Source: Candidatus Zhuqueibacterota bacterium
Lineage (GTDB): Bacteria; KSB1; UBA2214
Assembly (NCBI GenBank): GCA_022706175.1
Contig: JAKJDB010000147.1
Coordinates: 1-6,708, forward strand
Direction: 5' to 3'
DNA: 6,708 bases
This document shows positions 5,145 to 6,708 of the stretch, piece by piece. Every line of letters starts with the position of its first letter. The first letter of the stretch is position 1. The position numbers were made by a program, and so were the translations under genes. The notes below the pieces were generated by a model that saw only the letters and a program-made list of their open reading frames with translations, did no database searches and was not told the DNA's origin.

Positions 5145-5186
5145 TTTCGACCGCCTGGACGAGCGAATCCGACCAATCGGTCGAAC
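5145..5186. promoter_or_regulatory. Two tandem palindromic enhancer (UAS) sites upstream of copy B
   Basis: The proximal site is TTTCGACC-GCCT-GGACGAGC (5145-5164) and the distal site ATCCGACC-AATC-GGTCGAAC (5167-5186). Their centres are 22 bp apart and lie 78 and 100 bp from the promoter centre, exactly as before copy A. The four N4 spacers (ATCC, AGGT, GCCT, AATC) all differ, while the half-sites TTCGACC/GGTCGAA are kept. This is what a dimeric activator site looks like. Confidence 0.78.
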
Positions 5187-5405
5187 TTTTAGGAGCGTCC
5201 TGTATGATGGAAACCTTTATCGGGCAAAATGCGCCGAGCAGAACGCATGCCGATCAGCTGAAAGGTTGAGTTTCAAAAAAAGGAAGGATATGAATGGCAT
5301 GTACAATAAAATATGAAGCGGAGTGGCAAAGAGACCAACGCGTTCAATCGAGCGACTCAAAATACACAGGACGCATGGTTAAAAATGATGGCTGATCTGT
5401 TACGG
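5187..5405. other. Intergenic region without a supportable gene
   Basis: These 219 bp separate the copy B enhancer sites from the stop codon of the ATPase gene. Two very short plus-strand frames (5204-5269, 21 codons, with AGGAG upstream; 5290-5316, 8 codons, with GGAAGG upstream) have good ribosome-binding sites but nothing else to support them. No clear intrinsic terminator for the ATPase gene was found. Confidence 0.4.
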
Positions 5406-6545
5406 TTAAGCATAACAGGCTTCGCGCATGAGCACCTCTTTAGGATTCATGGCGCACGGCAGGCCGCCGTTCCTGAGGCGGCAGGTTTGCCAGGCCAGAC
5501 AGCGCGTGGAACACAAGGTGCCGCGGAATAGATCAGACCGTTCTCCAACCACGGCAGGCCGCTGATCCGGGCGTACAGGCTGTGCCGGCGGTTGCGGCTG
5601 TAAAAGCCTGCGGTCAACGATGCAGCGGATATCAGAATAGGCGAGATTGTTCTCGGCGCACAAAAGGGTCGGATTAAAACTGCGAATCGCCTGCCGCACC
5701 AGCGGCTCGGTGTGCACCAGGCCCCAATAGTCCAAACGGGTGGATAGCAAACGGCTCACCGCCATCCGCAACGCCTGCAGCGGCTCGCAGGAATCGCTCC
5801 CCTGGCTCATGTTCAGTAAAATTTTCGGACATACGCTTTGCGTCAACGCTCGCACCCATTCGACCTCATAGCCCCAGCGTTTAAACGCCTGCACCAGCGG
5901 CAGGGAACCGTTGGTGTCGGCCATTTGAAGGAACTCGCTCACTTTTTCCCGCAGACCGATTTGCCCGCGCGCTTGTTGAAGAATTCTGCGCAACAGCGCT
6001 GCACGGATAAAGTTGAACACCGTATGCAGCGACAGTGAATCGTTGCTCGAAATTACCAGTCTGGTACGCGCAGCAAGAAAAAGATCAATCTCGATCGCTG
6101 ATCCTTCGGCGCCCAAATCCAGGATCACATACTCTGCCGGCAGAGTGGATAAACCTGCCGCCAAACGTCGAGCAGGGTAAGGCCGATGGCCCTCAGCGCT
6201 GTTCATCCCCAGCGAACCGACGATCACAAACAACTCCTTGAACAAAGTCGGCTGCACCAGGTCGGCGAGCGGCACTCCACCGTTTTTTAAAAAAGTGGAC
6301 AGCGCCGGCGTGCTGTTGCAAGCGCCCAGATATCCATGCAAATTAGCGCCGGTGAAATCCGCGTCCACCATAATGGTCCGGCAGCCTTTTTCAGCCAGGT
6401 AGAGCCCCATCATCAGCGCAATGGAGGATTTGCCCACGCCCCCTTTTCCGCCGCCCACTGCGATGATATGAGGCCCTGAGGCCTTTTCCATCGCCAGGGG
6501 CAGGCGGGGCAGAAACGATTCACGCTGTTTCATGGCAACGGCCAT
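5406..6545 (-). CDS. MinD/FlhG-type deviant-Walker-A ATPase with a C-terminal four-cysteine cluster
   Basis: This is a 379-residue SIMIBI-class ATPase. It shows the deviant Walker A motif K34-G-G-V-G-K39-S40 with the signature lysine K34, the switch I/A' segment VDADFTGANLH (60-70) and the Walker B-like ILDLG (141-145). After the P-loop domain comes a segment with KILLNMSQGSD (241-251) and a WGLVHTEPLVRQAI region (274-287), as in the MinD/FlhG-like ATPases of environmental bacteria. These position flagella, pili or other envelope machines, or act in regulatory circuits; the exact role here is not readable. A Pro-rich linker (316-330) leads to a cysteine cluster C345-x3-C349-x5-C355-x8-C364, which could bind Zn or an Fe-S centre (inference). 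There is no MinD-type amphipathic C-terminal helix evident. The first ATG is chosen because AGGAC lies about 11 nt upstream; the Met at residue 5 has no such site. It has its own candidate sigma-54 promoter at 6583-6598. Confidence 0.82.
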   Translation of the reverse strand: MAVAMKQRESFLPRLPLAMEKASGPHIIAVGGGKGGVGKSSIALMMGLYLAEKGCRTIMVDADFTGANLHGYLGACNSTPALSTFLKNGGVPLADLVQPTLFKELFVIVGSLGMNSAEGHRPYPARRLAAGLSTLPAEYVILDLGAEGSAIEIDLFLAARTRLVISSNDSLSLHTVFNFIRAALLRRILQQARGQIGLREKVSEFLQMADTNGSLPLVQAFKRWGYEVEWVRALTQSVCPKILLNMSQGSDSCEPLQALRMAVSRLLSTRLDYWGLVHTEPLVRQAIRSFNPTLLCAENNLAYSDIRCIVDRRLLQPQPPAQPVRPDQRPAVVGERSDLFRGTLCSTRCLAWQTCRLRNGGLPCAMNPKEVLMREACYA

Positions 6546-6582
6546 AGCATAGTCCTGTCATTAATTTGTACTAAATCAATTC

Positions 6583-6598
6583 AGCAAAAAACATACCA
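6583..6598 (-). promoter_or_regulatory. Probable sigma-54 promoter of the MinD/FlhG-like ATPase gene
   Basis: The minus strand reads CTGGTAT-GTTTT-TTGCT, fitting TGGYAY-N5-TTGCW with correct GG/GC spacing. Taking the C at 6584 as -12 gives +1 at 6572 (A) and a 27-nt leader that includes the ribosome-binding site. The -24 element is weaker than those of the two repeat-protein genes (TGGTAT, not TGGCAC). No copy of the TTCGACC-N4-GGTCGAA enhancer is present at the -78/-100 positions inside the window. Confidence 0.65.
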
Positions 6599-6612
6599 GC
6601 TATTTTCGTAAA

Positions 6613-6630
6613 TTCGTGCGACATCCCGAA
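6613..6630. promoter_or_regulatory. Weak TTCG-N10-CGAA element upstream of the ATPase promoter
   Basis: The outer TTCG...CGAA spacing equals that of the strong enhancer palindromes, but the inner ACC/GGT bases are missing and the element lies only about 31 bp from the promoter centre. It may be a degenerate activator site or chance. The rest of 6546-6708 is AT-rich leader and upstream DNA with no gene visible. Confidence 0.2.
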
Positions 6631-6708
6631 TGTAAATACTATATTTAAGACGTTTGCTGCCGCCGTATTTTTCGCTGGATTACTTTTTTGTACTTCAAAA
6701 CAGCGCTG

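Noticed and set aside
5204..5269. 21-codon plus-strand frame with AGGAG upstream
   Set aside because: Too short, no recognisable peptide features, and no counterpart upstream of copy A, where the control region is otherwise conserved.
5313..5531. Plus-strand 72-codon frame with an ATGA overlap to a preceding 8-codon frame
   Set aside because: More than half of it is antisense to the ATPase gene and the product matches nothing I recognise. The first 31 codons could be a remnant but cannot be supported.

Overview
The window looks like chromosomal DNA from a Gram-negative bacterium of the Fibrobacteres-Chlorobi-Bacteroidetes (FCB) supergroup or a nearby candidate phylum (Calditrichota/KSB1-like is my best guess). 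The main clue is a secreted cytochrome ending in a type IX secretion (T9SS) sorting domain with the NYPNPFN motif. That motif is usual in those lineages, but here it sits in fairly GC-rich DNA. The assignment is inference; no rRNA or other marker gene is present.

Layout, left to right. (1) 2-214 (+): the C-terminus of a sigma-54 enhancer-binding protein with a Fis-type helix-turn-helix. (2) 235-1359 (-): a probable outer-membrane beta-barrel protein. (3) 1416-2045 (-): a small secreted protein with three Asp/Asn-rich calcium-binding-type repeats (copy A). (4) 2244-4181 (-): a secreted five-heme c-type cytochrome with a T9SS tail. (5) 4372-4995 (-): a near-identical paralogue of the small repeat protein (copy B). 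(6) 5406-6545 (-): a MinD/FlhG-type deviant-Walker-A ATPase with a C-terminal four-cysteine cluster. There are no tRNA, rRNA, CRISPR or insertion-sequence features.

The most notable content is regulatory. Both copies of the small repeat gene have textbook sigma-54 (-24/-12) promoters: TGGCAC-N5-TTGC, at 2119-2134 and 5069-5084. Each is preceded by two tandem palindromic sites of consensus TTCGACC-N4-GGTCGAA, spaced 22 bp, with centres exactly 78 and 100 bp from the promoter centre in both copies. An IHF-like site lies at the same offset in both. Near-identity between the copies resumes exactly at the predicted +1 and runs through the 63-nt leader into the coding region. The spacer DNA has diverged except at these sites, so the paralogues footprint each other's control elements. 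The ATPase gene also has a good -24/-12 match. With an enhancer-binding protein at the window edge, this reads as a small sigma-54 regulon of envelope and extracellular proteins.

Each small repeat gene is followed by a 15-bp perfect-stem hairpin and then by an envelope or extracellular gene: the barrel after copy A, the cytochrome after copy B. A plausible model is strong sigma-54-driven expression of the abundant small secreted protein with reduced read-through into the downstream gene. The biological role of the set is unknown; a surface-layer, adhesion or extracellular electron-transfer function is possible but not shown by the sequence.
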